NCBI GenBank assembly: GCA_031286585.1
Contig: JAITUC010000054.1
Span: forward strand, 23,030-87,029
Source: Delftia acidovorans
GTDB taxonomy: Bacteria; Pseudomonadota; Gammaproteobacteria; Burkholderiales; Burkholderiaceae_C
DNA: 64,000 nucleotides
Direction: 5' to 3'
The translations under genes and the position numbers were made by a program. The notes under the pieces were generated by a model, which was given only the letters and a program-made list of their open reading frames with translations, was not told the origin of the DNA and searched no databases. Shown in pieces: positions 48,626-57,111 of the stretch (position 1 is the stretch's first letter; every line of letters starts with the position of its first letter).

Positions 48626-50015
48626 ACGGCTGGCCCGGCTCCTGCACCGGCCCGGCAAAGCGCACCTGGATCTCCAGCCCCGTGGCACCTGGCAGGGCCG
48701 TGAGCGTCCAGCCATGGGCGCGGGCGATCTCCAGGCAGATGGGCAGGCCCAGGCCCGCGCCCAGGTCGCGCCGCTCGCTGCTGCGCCAAAAGCGCTCGAA
48801 GATGCGGTGCAGATCCTCGGGCGGCACGCCACGGCCCTGGTCCAGCACCGAAAAGCCCAGGCCGCAGGCCTTCACCGTGACGGTGGCGCCCTGCGGGCTG
48901 TGCTGCACGGCGTTCTCGATCAGGTTCTTGAGCAGCACGAACAGCGCGCCCCGGTCGGCACGCCAGGCAGGGGCGTCGTCCCTGACCTCGCAGTGGATGT
49001 GGACGCCGCATTTCTCGGAAGCGCGGGCCATGAAGTCGCAGACCTCGCCAATGATGTCGGCCGGCGCAATGTCTTCCATGCGGTAGCGCTGGTGCTCGCA
49101 GACCTCGGCCAGGTGCAGCAGCTGCTGGACCTGGCGCGCCATGTGGTCCACGTCCTTGAGCAGCTCGGGGCTGCGCCGGTCCTCGGGCTCCAGCTCGATC
49201 TGCACGCGCATCAGGGCCAGCGGCGTCTTGAGCTCATGCGCGGCCATGGACAGGAATTCCTGCTGGTTCCTGAAGCCGGCCTGCAGACGGTCCAGCACGT
49301 GGTTGAAGGCTTCCACCAGGGGCGCGAACTCGCGCGGCAGGTCCTTGGGCTGCAGGCGCGTGCCCAGCGTCTGCGGGGTGATGCGCTGCGCATCCTGCGC
49401 GGCCACGCCCAGCGGCCGCAGCATGCGCTGCAGTGTGCGGTGCGTGGAGAACAGGAACACCACCAGGAAGACCACGCCGATGGCCACCATGCCCCGCCAC
49501 AGCGCGGGCAGGCCCACCGATTCGCGCAGCCAGTCCACCATGCGGTCGCTGACGGCCACCTGCACATGCCAGGTGGTGCCGTCGTGCACCAGCGGCGCGG
49601 TGCCGGCGCGCATGACCACGCCGCCGCGCTCGTAGGCAAAGGCCTTGAGCCCGGGGTCGAAGCCCTGGCCGGTCTGCGTCAACGGCTGCATTTCGCCATT
49701 GGGGGCGAAGACCACGCGGCCACGGGCATCGGTGATGCGCAGCTGCATTTCCTCGCCCAGGCTGGTCAGCATCCAGGCCTTGAGTTCACGCTCGCTGAAC
49801 CCCTGGGGCACGCCCCGGGCGTCGAAGCTCACCCACTCGGCCAGCTTTTCGGCCGCATGCCCCATGCCGCGCTGCAGCGCGTAGCTGTCGAAGGGCTTGG
49901 CGACAAGAATCACCAGCGCGCCCACCAGCAGCGCGCTGAACACCATGCTCAAACCATAGACGGCCAGCAGCCGCGAGCGCAGGCTATCGGGCCAGCAAAG
50001 GTTCGCGAAGCGCAT
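48600..50015 (-). CDS. Membrane-bound sensor histidine kinase
   Basis: 471 residues. Two membrane helices (about 19-39 and 172-190) bracket a periplasmic sensor domain of about 130 residues. A HAMP region, the dimerisation helix with SMAAHELKTPLAL (phospho-acceptor His260), the N box LLKNLIENAVQHS, and G boxes LDQGRGVPPED and GLGLPICLEIARAHG follow. The gene starts 32 bases inside the end of the response-regulator gene, so the pair is translationally coupled. The QseC/TctE-like organisation gives no sure signal. Confidence 0.88.
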   Translation of the reverse strand: MRFANLCWPDSLRSRLLAVYGLSMVFSALLVGALVILVAKPFDSYALQRGMGHAAEKLAEWVSFDARGVPQGFSERELKAWMLTSLGEEMQLRITDARGRVVFAPNGEMQPLTQTGQGFDPGLKAFAYERGGVVMRAGTAPLVHDGTTWHVQVAVSDRMVDWLRESVGLPALWRGMVAIGVVFLVVFLFSTHRTLQRMLRPLGVAAQDAQRITPQTLGTRLQPKDLPREFAPLVEAFNHVLDRLQAGFRNQQEFLSMAAHELKTPLALMRVQIELEPEDRRSPELLKDVDHMARQVQQLLHLAEVCEHQRYRMEDIAPADIIGEVCDFMARASEKCGVHIHCEVRDDAPAWRADRGALFVLLKNLIENAVQHSPQGATVTVKACGLGFSVLDQGRGVPPEDLHRIFERFWRSSERRDLGAGLGLPICLEIARAHGWTLTALPGATGLEIQVRFAGPVQEPGQPFNRPARPS

Positions 50016-50670
50016 AGCCCTGCCCCCGGATGTTGACGATTTCCATGCAAGAGCCGGCCGCAGCCAGCTTGCGGCGCAGCCGGTGCAGGGCCACATCAAG
50101 GGCGTTGGGCGTGACCACGCTGGTCATGCCCCAGGCCGCCGCCTCCAGCGTGGAGCGGCGCACCGTGGCGCCGGCCTTGCGCACCAGGCTGAGCATGATC
50201 TGCAGCTCGGCCGGCGGCAGCGCGATGGCCGAGCCCGCGCAGTGCATGCAGGCCTGCTGCGGGCTGATGCTGATGTCGCCCAGTTGCGGCGCCAGCTCCT
50301 GCACCAGGGCCGGGCGGCGCAGCAGGGCGCGCACGCGGGCAATCAGTTCTTCCATGGGAAAGGGCTTGGTCAGGTAGTCGTCGGCACCGGCCTCCAGCCC
50401 GCCCACTCGGTCGCTGAGTGCGTCACGGGCCGTGAGCATCAGGCAGGGCGTGGAGCGGCCTGCGGCGCGCAGGCGCTGCACCAGTTGCAGGCCGTCGCCA
50501 TCGGGCAGGCCGCGGTCGATGACGATCACGCCGTAGTCGATGTCCTGCAGGGCCAGCCAAGCCGTGGAGATCTGGTGGAAGACATCGGTCTCTATGCCGG
50601 AGTTGGCCAGCGAGCGGCTGACCAGCGTGGCCAGCCTGGCATGGTCCTCAATTAATGCGATGCGATTCAT
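49984..50670 (-). CDS. OmpR/PhoB-type response regulator
   Basis: 228 residues: receiver domain with acidic pocket (LIEDHARL), phospho-acceptor Asp52 (VIDRGLPDGDG) and Lys in TKPFPMEEL, then a winged-helix output domain (GATVRRSTLEAAAWG; NALDVALHRLRRKL; INIRGQGYAL-like end). It is the partner of the overlapping histidine kinase. It overlaps the end of the preceding TetR-domain-like gene by 23 bases, so all three are one transcript. Confidence 0.9.
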   Translation of the reverse strand: MNRIALIEDHARLATLVSRSLANSGIETDVFHQISTAWLALQDIDYGVIVIDRGLPDGDGLQLVQRLRAAGRSTPCLMLTARDALSDRVGGLEAGADDYLTKPFPMEELIARVRALLRRPALVQELAPQLGDISISPQQACMHCAGSAIALPPAELQIMLSLVRKAGATVRRSTLEAAAWGMTSVVTPNALDVALHRLRRKLAAAGSCMEIVNIRGQGYALREPLLAR

Positions 50671-51148
50671 GGTTTCCGTCGTTGCCGCACAGGGACAGCA
50701 AATGCTCCCTGATCCCGGTGATGCGCTGCGGCGCCATGGGCTCGACCAGCACATGGATGACCCACAGGTCCTCGACCATGGCGCGGCATTGCAGGGCAAT
50801 GTCCTCGGGCACCCGGTCATCGGCGCAGGCCGCATCCACGAAATCAAACCATATGTTCTGGAATCTTGCGCGGGTCAGCAACTGTGCGGCCGTCTTCTGG
50901 CCGCGCTGGCGGGACAGGGCATGCTCGCAGACGCAGCGCACGTAGGCGCGCAGGTGGCGCGCGGGGCCTGGCGGCTCCTCGGCCAGCACCTGCAGCAGAT
51001 CCTCGCGGAATTTGAGGATGACCAGCTCGAAGATCGTCTCCAGCCGCACGGCACGGTGCTGGCTGCATTCTTGGAAGCGCGAACCCAGGGAATACGCCTG
51101 GCCCGCCGCCTGGATACCTATCACGTCCTGGTAGATGGAGGCTTGCAT
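50648..51148 (-). CDS. Protein resembling a TetR ligand domain without a HTH
   Basis: 166 residues, helical. The stretch RAVRLETIFELVILKFREDL, then GPARHLRAYVRCVCEHALSR and RFQNIWFDFVDAACADDRVP, resembles the C-terminal regulatory domain of TetR-family proteins, but no helix-turn-helix precedes it. The frame remains open upstream (PTEPETTERAIAMQASIYQD), without a usual start or HTH, so it may be a decayed TetR gene now serving as an accessory of the downstream two-component pair. The assignment is tentative; a plain hypothetical protein is the alternative. Confidence 0.4.
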   Translation of the reverse strand: MQASIYQDVIGIQAAGQAYSLGSRFQECSQHRAVRLETIFELVILKFREDLLQVLAEEPPGPARHLRAYVRCVCEHALSRQRGQKTAAQLLTRARFQNIWFDFVDAACADDRVPEDIALQCRAMVEDLWVIHVLVEPMAPQRITGIREHLLSLCGNDGNHESHRIN

Positions 51149-51318
51149 TGCGATGGCACGTTCTGTCGTTTCAGGCTCCGTCGGCCCGCCGCGGGAGCGG
51201 CAAACCTGCGGGGAAAACAGCCATGCTCCCCGATTGCGTCTTACTGGCGACTTACCGGCCCCTGAATCTGCCCCATTACACCGGAAATATGCAGTGGGCC
51301 GGTTTGATCAATATCGAC

Positions 51319-52011
51319 TCAAATATCTTCACGCCAGCCATCGACATACCTGACCAGCGCCCACTGCGCCAGCCACAGTGCCATATAGCCAAAGGTCTCC
51401 ACCAGCTCCTCCAGCACGATCACCTGATAATCAAACCATCGCTGCAGGACAATGAAACCATGCCCTTCCGCATTGGTGGAAATCACCATGGCCGCGACAA
51501 ATATCGCCAGGCTGAATATCGGCAGCGCATGCTCGCTCACCAGGCGCTTGATAATCTTGTTCCAGACACCGTGGCGCACGAACCAATAGCAGCACAGCAG
51601 CAGCATGGCACCCACCACCCATTTGACGGCAGGCCGATACCACAATGCCTGGGAGCTGATCACCGGCCCCCACTTGCCAGCCTCCAGGCTGGGCAGGAAA
51701 GCCGCGCCCCAGGCCAGTTCACGCCCCAGGAAGGCCAGCCAGAACAGGGAGGCGATCCACCACAGGGGCGCTGCAAAGAAGCCCTTTTGCCGCCGCGCAG
51801 CGACCAGGGCCGCCACCATGCCCAGCAGCAGGGTCACGGCCTGGATATTCTCCAGGAATCCATTTTCCCAGCTCAGGCTTTGCGGCAATACAAAGCTCAG
51901 GGGAAAACTCAACACCAGCCCCGCCAATAAGGCCCAATTCCAAAGCCGTAGCAAGGAATCATCATGGTATTTGGACGCGGATATTCTTGTTTTTGAAAGG
52001 GGAGCAGTCAT
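51319..52011 (-). CDS. Integral membrane protein of unknown function
   Basis: 230 residues from the ATG at 52011 (a TTG start at 52059 would add 16 residues). About six hydrophobic segments are visible (LLRLWNWALLAGLVLSFPLS, IQAVTLLLGMVAALVAA, AAPLWWIASLFWLAFLG, WVVGAMLLLCCYWFV, LPIFSLAIFVAAMVIS, FGYMALWLAQWALV). Charged residues in the loops (GRELAWG, STNAEGHG with a possible metal-binding His) suggest an enzyme or sensor, but the family is not recognised. The codon usage is less GC-biased than in neighbours, which may indicate acquisition. It lies alone between the two-component genes and speDE. Confidence 0.6.
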   Translation of the reverse strand: MTAPLSKTRISASKYHDDSLLRLWNWALLAGLVLSFPLSFVLPQSLSWENGFLENIQAVTLLLGMVAALVAARRQKGFFAAPLWWIASLFWLAFLGRELAWGAAFLPSLEAGKWGPVISSQALWYRPAVKWVVGAMLLLCCYWFVRHGVWNKIIKRLVSEHALPIFSLAIFVAAMVISTNAEGHGFIVLQRWFDYQVIVLEELVETFGYMALWLAQWALVRYVDGWREDI

Positions 52012-52232
52012 TTTGATCCAGGGCAACTGGCGCTTTATCTGTTGATATGGCTCTTGCAAGCACGCAATATCCCGGAAACATTTACCAGGGAGGCCACGAA
52101 AATGGCGGGCGCATGGGCCTAACCGCCGTTTTCATTACAGCAGACTTGCCACCAGATTGCAGCACTGTGTCAAATTTGCCCTGTCGGCACGCAGTTGCCA
52201 CCGCGGCCCGGCCAGGGCGGTCCGGGCAGTGT

Positions 52233-53528
52233 TCAGGCGAAGCGGACCGCGCGCGGAGGCAGTGCCGCCAGGGGCGCGGGCTGCACCAGGTCGCGGTAAT
52301 AGCTGGGCAGCGCGAACAGTGCGGGGTGCACTTCGGCGTTGTAGTAGCGCAGGTCGGGCAGGCGGCGTTCTGCCAGGCGCTGGCGCAGCTGGGCGGGCGG
52401 CGGGGCCGCCGCATCCAGCGTGTCGGAGGCCACGGCCAGGCCCCAGTAGGCGCCGTACAGGGGGATGTAGAGGCCGTAGCAGCGCACGATGGCGAATCGC
52501 TCGCGCAGGCTGGCCACCAGCCGCGCCACCTGCCCGCCATGGAAGACGGGGCTGCCCAGGTGCAGCACCAGGGCACCGCCCGGCGCCAGCACGCGCTTCA
52601 TGCGCGCCAGGGCTTGGTCGGAGTACAGCGCGCTGGCAGGCGTGTCGGGGTCGGTGAGGTCCATGAGCGCGAGGTCGAAACGCTCCTCGGTGTGCTCCAC
52701 CATGGCCATGCCGTCGCCGATGCGCAGTTGCAGGCGCGGGTCATCGAACACGCCCCGGTGCACCTGCTGCAGGTGCGTGCGCGCGGCCTGGACCACGGCC
52801 TCGTCCAGCTCGGCCACCACCACCTGCTCCATGGACGGGTGCTTGAGCAGCTCCTCGGCCGCGCCGCCATCGCCGCCGCCCAGGATCAGCGCCTTGCGCG
52901 GCGCCGGGTGGGCAATGGCAGCGGGGTGGACCAGGGCCTCGTGGTAGAAGAATTCCTCGCCTTCGGAGGTCATGAAGCGGCCATCCAGGCGCAGCACCTT
53001 GCCGAACTGCGGCGTGTGCAGCAGCTCCAGTTCCTGATGCGGCGTCTGCACGGTTTCGCGCCGCGTGGCGCGCCAGCCGAAGCGCGCATGGGGCGTGAGC
53101 GCCTCCAGCGCCCAATCGCCTTCATCGGCCGCCGCCGCAGCCTGGGCGCCGGGGCCGATATCGCCGCGCATCAGGTGCTGGCGCACCACGCGGCCCGGCG
53201 CGTAGGCGGCGATCACGCCCTCCATCAGCGCGCGGGCCTTGCCCGAGTTGTCGGCGGAGAAATTGCAGACGTAGACATCGACGGTGACGCAGCCGGTCTC
53301 GGGCCAGGTGTGGATGGCCAGGTGCGATTCGGCCAGCAGCACGGTGCCGGTGACGCCGCCGGGCTGGCCCTGGTAGTCCGGGAACTTGACCCAGCGGTCA
53401 TCCACCAGGGTCAGGCCGGCCTGCGCGGTCTGTGCGCGGCACAGGGCGGCGATGGCGTCGGCGTCGAGCATATGGCGCGCGTCGCCCTGGCATTGGTAGA
53501 GATCGGCGGTCAGGTGCAGTCCGTGCAT
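52233..53528 (-). CDS. S-adenosylmethionine decarboxylase-spermidine synthase fusion
   Basis: 431 residues. The N-terminal part is a class 1B AdoMet decarboxylase: LLAESHLAIHTWPE contains the self-cleavage site Glu67-Ser68 (Ser68 gives the pyruvoyl group) and VDVYVCN holds the catalytic Cys88. The C-terminal part, from about 140, is a spermidine synthase with GGGDGG (217-222), VVVAELDEAVVQAAR and LMDLTDPDTPASALY. One chain therefore makes decarboxylated AdoMet and transfers aminopropyl to putrescine. Functional fusions of this kind have been reported, including from Delftia acidovorans. It has its own promoter region downstream of gph. Confidence 0.93.
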   Translation of the reverse strand: MHGLHLTADLYQCQGDARHMLDADAIAALCRAQTAQAGLTLVDDRWVKFPDYQGQPGGVTGTVLLAESHLAIHTWPETGCVTVDVYVCNFSADNSGKARALMEGVIAAYAPGRVVRQHLMRGDIGPGAQAAAAADEGDWALEALTPHARFGWRATRRETVQTPHQELELLHTPQFGKVLRLDGRFMTSEGEEFFYHEALVHPAAIAHPAPRKALILGGGDGGAAEELLKHPSMEQVVVAELDEAVVQAARTHLQQVHRGVFDDPRLQLRIGDGMAMVEHTEERFDLALMDLTDPDTPASALYSDQALARMKRVLAPGGALVLHLGSPVFHGGQVARLVASLRERFAIVRCYGLYIPLYGAYWGLAVASDTLDAAAPPPAQLRQRLAERRLPDLRYYNAEVHPALFALPSYYRDLVQPAPLAALPPRAVRFA

Positions 53529-53678
53529 GTGGCGTGCTTCCTCCTTGTCTGTGGCCGGATCGCGGCCAGGATGGCAAAGCAGACGACTCTAGCAAAAACA
53601 TAAATCGCACCATCAAAGTGCGTTAACCGGCGCCAAACCTCATTCTTTTTTCAACAACATTGGCATCAGCCCGGCCGG

Positions 53679-54356
53679 TCAGGCCAGCTCGGTCAGCGCG
53701 TCGACAAAGCCGTCGGCATCGACCTGGCGCACGGGCTGGCCGTGGTTGTAGCCGTAGCTGACCAGCACCACGGGGCAGCCTGCGGCGCGCGCGGCCTGGG
53801 CGTCGTTGCTGGAGTCGCCCAGCATCAGCGTGCGCGCGGGGGAGGTGCCCAGGGCCTCGCAGGTCTTGAGCAGGGGCAGCGGGTCGGGCTTCTTGCGCTC
53901 GAAGGAGTCCCCGCCGAAGACCTGCTCGAACAGCGGCGCCAGGCCCTTTTGCGCCAGCAGCGGCTGCGCGAAGGACAGCGGCTTGTTGGTCAGGCAGGCC
54001 AGCCGCAGGCCGCGTGCGCGCAGGGCCTGCAGGCCTTCGAGCACGCCCGGGTAGACCTCGGCGAACTGGCCGTTGAGCTGCAGGTAGTGGTGCTCGTAGC
54101 GCTGCCAGGCCTGGCCGTAGATGGCATCCACATCGGCCGCGCCCACATGGGCCAGCACCGAGCGGATCAGGTGCTCCGAGCCCTTGCCCACCATGTTCTC
54201 GATGGCCTGCGGGGCGATGGCCGGCAGTTGCAGGTCCGCCAGCATGCGGTTGAGGGCTTCGGCGAAGTCGCCCAGGGTGTTGACCATGGTGCCGTCGAGA
54301 TCAACGATGGCGGCGTCCAGCTGCTGGTGGTTCAGCGGAATGAAGTTTGAAATCAT
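53679..54356 (-). CDS. gph: Phosphoglycolate phosphatase
   Basis: 225 residues, HAD superfamily: motif I DLDGTMVNT with both Asp residues, a helical cap (about 20-95), motif II CLTNKP, motif III Lys in FERKKPDP, and motif IV MLGDSSNDAQAA. It dephosphorylates 2-phosphoglycolate formed during repair of oxidised DNA ends. In many betaproteobacteria gph lies directly before trpE on the same strand; here it is about 9 kb upstream of trpE, with unrelated genes in between. Confidence 0.88.
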   Translation of the reverse strand: MISNFIPLNHQQLDAAIVDLDGTMVNTLGDFAEALNRMLADLQLPAIAPQAIENMVGKGSEHLIRSVLAHVGAADVDAIYGQAWQRYEHHYLQLNGQFAEVYPGVLEGLQALRARGLRLACLTNKPLSFAQPLLAQKGLAPLFEQVFGGDSFERKKPDPLPLLKTCEALGTSPARTLMLGDSSNDAQAARAAGCPVVLVSYGYNHGQPVRQVDADGFVDALTELA

Positions 54357-54453
54357 GGAATAGGGTGTCGAAAGCCGGGGGCTGCCTGCGCAGGAACATC
54401 ATTGAAAATATCAGAACTTGCGCATGCCCTGGGACTTGGGCCTTGCGGGTCGA

Positions 54454-56178
54454 TCAGAACGACACCCAGTCGTCCTGCTCCTGGGCTTGCTTGTGCACGG
54501 GCTGCACGGCGCGCGCAGCCTGGCGAGCGGGGAGTGCCGCTGTCGCGGGGGCCGGCTTGCGCGCCCTCACCGGCGGTTGCGGAAGCGGCGCGGTCGAGGA
54601 AAGCTGTGCCGCATGGCCTCCCAGCTGGAAGATCGAAACGGCCTGCACCAGCTGCTGCGCCTGCGTTCTGAGGCTGGCCGCTGCCGCCGCACTTTCCTCC
54701 ACCAGCGCCGCATTTTGCTGCGTGACCTGGTCCATCTGGCTGACGGCCTTGCCGACCTGCGCGACCCCCGCGCTTTGCTCATCACTGGCACTGCTGATCT
54801 CACCCATGAGATCTGTCACGCGCTGGATGGAGTGCAGCACTTGCGCCATGGTTGCGCCAGCCTGATCAGCCAACTCTGTACCTTGTTTGACCCGTGTAGC
54901 ACTGGTGGCGATGAGCTGTTTGATTTCCCGAGCGGCCTGTGCGCTACGCTGCGCCAAGTTGCGCACCTCACCGGCCACTACGGCAAAGCCCTTTCCCTGC
55001 TCGCCTGCACGGGCCGCCTCGACTGCGGCGTTGAGCGCCAGGATGTTGGTCTGGAACGCGATCCCGTCGATCACGCCCACGATTTCGCCGATCTGGCGCG
55101 AGCTTTCGCTGATGTCCTGCATCGCATTGACGACCTCCTGCACGGAGCCGCCGCCCTTGGTGGCCACCTGGCTTGCTCCCAAGGCGAGTTGATTGACCTG
55201 CCTGGCGTTGTCCGCGTTTTGCTTGACGGTGGTCGACAGCTGCTCCATCGACGCTGCAGTCTCCTGCAAGGCACTGGCCTGCTGTTCGGTGCGCTGGCTC
55301 AAGTCGGCATTGCCCTTGGCGATCTCCGTGCTGCCGCCAGCGATCCCATCGGCATTCTTGCGAACCTCATGAACGACAGAGACCAGGCTCTGGAGCATGG
55401 CATTGAGCGATGCCTGGACGCTGCCTTCGGGAGCTTGGCGAAGCAATTGAGGGCTGAGATTGCCTTGTGCGATCTGTTGTGCAACATCCCCAAGTTGCGC
55501 CGGCTCTGCCCCCAGGGAGCGCGTCAGGCCGAGTGCTATTTGCCAGCCCATCAGGATCGCCAGGGAAATGGCGACCATGCTTGCGGCGATCAGCATGTTC
55601 CTGCGGTAAACGTAGGCCTGGGCTGCCTGTTCGATCATCTGTCGCGACCGTGCGCGTGTCAGTTCACTGTACTGGCCAGTGGTCTTGGTCAACTCCGCCA
55701 ACAAGGGCCGACACTCGTCGTTCATTTTGCGGATCGCTACATCCTTCTTATTTTGCAGAGCCAGGGCCACGATGTCGGTGGCGACCGGTCCATAGCGCCG
55801 CTCCACATCGGCAATTCTGGTCACCAGATTGCGCGCATCGGCAGCGACTTCCGTTGACGCCGCCGTGGCCTGGAGCTCGGTCAGCCAGGCCTTGACGTCG
55901 GCGTGTGCTGAGGTGAGAGCGCCTTTCTCCGCCTCCAGGTCTGTGGGCGAGGTGACCAGCACCAAGTTACGCACCGCGATGGCTCGGCGATCCACGGCCG
56001 TGCGAACTTTCTCGGCCAAGGTTGCACGAGCGTTGATACCTTCGACAAAGTGGACAAGATTTTGATTTGCATCGCTCAGCGCCTGCAGGGCGAGAACTGC
56101 CACAACCAAGGTAAGTAGTGCGAGAGAACTGAAGGCCACGAAAAGTTTGGTCTTGACACTCCAGAAGCGAGGATTCAT
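54454..56178 (-). CDS. Methyl-accepting chemotaxis protein 1
   Basis: 574 residues: a membrane helix (KLFVAFSSLALLTLVVAVLAL), a four-helix periplasmic sensor (about 35-190), a second helix (MLIAASMVAISLAILMGWQI), HAMP, and the signalling hairpin whose tip (EIVGVIDGIAFQTNILALNAAVEAARAGEQG) is perfectly conserved. It ends in QDDWVSF, a NWETF-like tether for CheR/CheB. The 36-kDa class signalling domain has methylation-helix repeats with Glu/Gln pairs. It lies just downstream of cheW on the same strand, so the two are probably co-transcribed. Confidence 0.93.
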   Translation of the reverse strand: MNPRFWSVKTKLFVAFSSLALLTLVVAVLALQALSDANQNLVHFVEGINARATLAEKVRTAVDRRAIAVRNLVLVTSPTDLEAEKGALTSAHADVKAWLTELQATAASTEVAADARNLVTRIADVERRYGPVATDIVALALQNKKDVAIRKMNDECRPLLAELTKTTGQYSELTRARSRQMIEQAAQAYVYRRNMLIAASMVAISLAILMGWQIALGLTRSLGAEPAQLGDVAQQIAQGNLSPQLLRQAPEGSVQASLNAMLQSLVSVVHEVRKNADGIAGGSTEIAKGNADLSQRTEQQASALQETAASMEQLSTTVKQNADNARQVNQLALGASQVATKGGGSVQEVVNAMQDISESSRQIGEIVGVIDGIAFQTNILALNAAVEAARAGEQGKGFAVVAGEVRNLAQRSAQAAREIKQLIATSATRVKQGTELADQAGATMAQVLHSIQRVTDLMGEISSASDEQSAGVAQVGKAVSQMDQVTQQNAALVEESAAAAASLRTQAQQLVQAVSIFQLGGHAAQLSSTAPLPQPPVRARKPAPATAALPARQAARAVQPVHKQAQEQDDWVSF

Positions 56179-56246
56179 GGCACGTCTCCAAGGGGACTTG
56201 AAAATTGCGGTGTATGAGGGGGCCAGGACGTGCTGGAGCAAATTGC

Positions 56247-56723
56247 TCAGCTCGCAGCGCAGTCGGGCAAGACTGCTACGGGCGGCGCCAGAAGCTTGTC
56301 GGCATCAATCAGCAGCAGCGAGCGCTCATCAAGCACGCCCAGGGCCAGCAGGCAGTCATTGACGATGCCCTCTTCCATGGCAGGCACGGGACGGAGGTCT
56401 TGCGGCATCAGCGTCACCACGTCAGTGACACCCTCCACCACCATGCCCGTCACTCCACCAGGCAGGCGCAGCATGATGGTCACGGTGCATGCGTCGTACT
56501 GCTTGGGCGAAAGCCCCAGCCTTTTTCGCAGATCAATGATGGGAATGACCTGTCCGCGCAGTTCCAGGACACCGTTGAAGTAAGCGGGTCCGTTGGCGAT
56601 GCGCATGGGCGACTCATAGGACCGGATCTCCTGCACCTGCAGCAAGTCGATGCCGTACTCCTCCTCGTCCACGTTGAAGGAAAGCCACTGTCTGGTGGTG
56701 TCGGTTTTCAATGCGTGCGTCAT
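56247..56723 (-). CDS. cheW: Chemotaxis coupling protein CheW
   Basis: 158 residues from the second of two close ATGs (56729 and 56723), chosen because GGAG then lies eight bases upstream. The fold is read from QWLSFNVDEEEYGIDLLQVQEI, VLELRGQVIPIIDLRKRLGL and VTGMVVEGVTDVVTLMPQDL. It links chemoreceptors to CheA. The 70-base gap to the receptor gene downstream suggests one transcript. The upstream region is AT-rich and contains a 17-base element shared with the receiver gene at 60537. Confidence 0.93.
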   Translation of the reverse strand: MTHALKTDTTRQWLSFNVDEEEYGIDLLQVQEIRSYESPMRIANGPAYFNGVLELRGQVIPIIDLRKRLGLSPKQYDACTVTIMLRLPGGVTGMVVEGVTDVVTLMPQDLRPVPAMEEGIVNDCLLALGVLDERSLLLIDADKLLAPPVAVLPDCAAS

Positions 56724-56745
56724 CTTCATCTCTCCTATCAAATTT

Positions 56746-56762
56746 ATTTGATGAATTTGATA
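56746..56762. promoter_or_regulatory. AT-rich element upstream of cheW, shared with 60468-60484
   Basis: ATTTGATGAATTTGATA is repeated as ATTTGATGAAATTGATA at 60468-60484, 16 of 17 bases identical. Both lie a short distance before signalling genes (cheW on the minus strand, the receiver gene on the plus strand). Related dyads ATTGATAAATTCAAT (57012-57026) and ATCAAATTGAT (57066-57076) precede the second chemoreceptor gene. A common regulator binding ATCAAAT-like half-sites is plausible. Confidence 0.5.
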
Positions 56763-56923
56763 AAAATTTAGCAGAGAGCATCCACCCGCACAACCAGTTG
56801 TTACATTTTTTCTTGCGCTGAGGCTTTGTCGTGCTGGCGATCTGGAACGCACCTTCCTGCGGTTCCGGGCTGCGGCGCTTGGTCAACCCAGGGGTAGAAG
56901 ACTTTCCCCCGGATCAACGGAGC

Positions 56924-56998
56924 GGGTTGCGGGTTGCGGGTTGCGGGTTGCGGGGAAGCAGGCAGGCAGGCAGGAGAGGAGAGGAGAGGAGAGGAGAG
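56924..56998. repeat. Three adjacent simple-sequence tracts
   Basis: The 382-base divergent region between cheW and the second chemoreceptor gene contains GGGTTGC x4 (56924-56951), GCAG x4 (56958-56973) and GAGAG x5 (56974-56998) side by side, flanked by AT-rich promoter-like DNA (57001-57076). Unit sizes of 7, 4 and 5 bases are prone to slippage. The tracts lie about 115 bases from the chemoreceptor start, where length changes could alter promoter spacing. Confidence 0.8.
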
Positions 56999-57111
56999 GG
57001 GAAAATTTAAAATTGATAAATTCAATTTCTTAAGCTTCGTTTAAGCCAAGGAAACAATCATTTACATCAAATTGATCGGTGAATTTCCATGACCACACCT
57101 TAGGAGACCCC

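Noticed and set aside
47511..49086. Several overlapping frames across the palindromic repeat region
   Set aside because: They translate repeat DNA, include runs such as RALFFAHFLVARQ that recur in repeat-derived false predictions, and lack ribosome sites.
56924..56998. CRISPR-like array
   Set aside because: The repeats are simple tandem units of 4-7 bases without spacers, and no cas genes are present.
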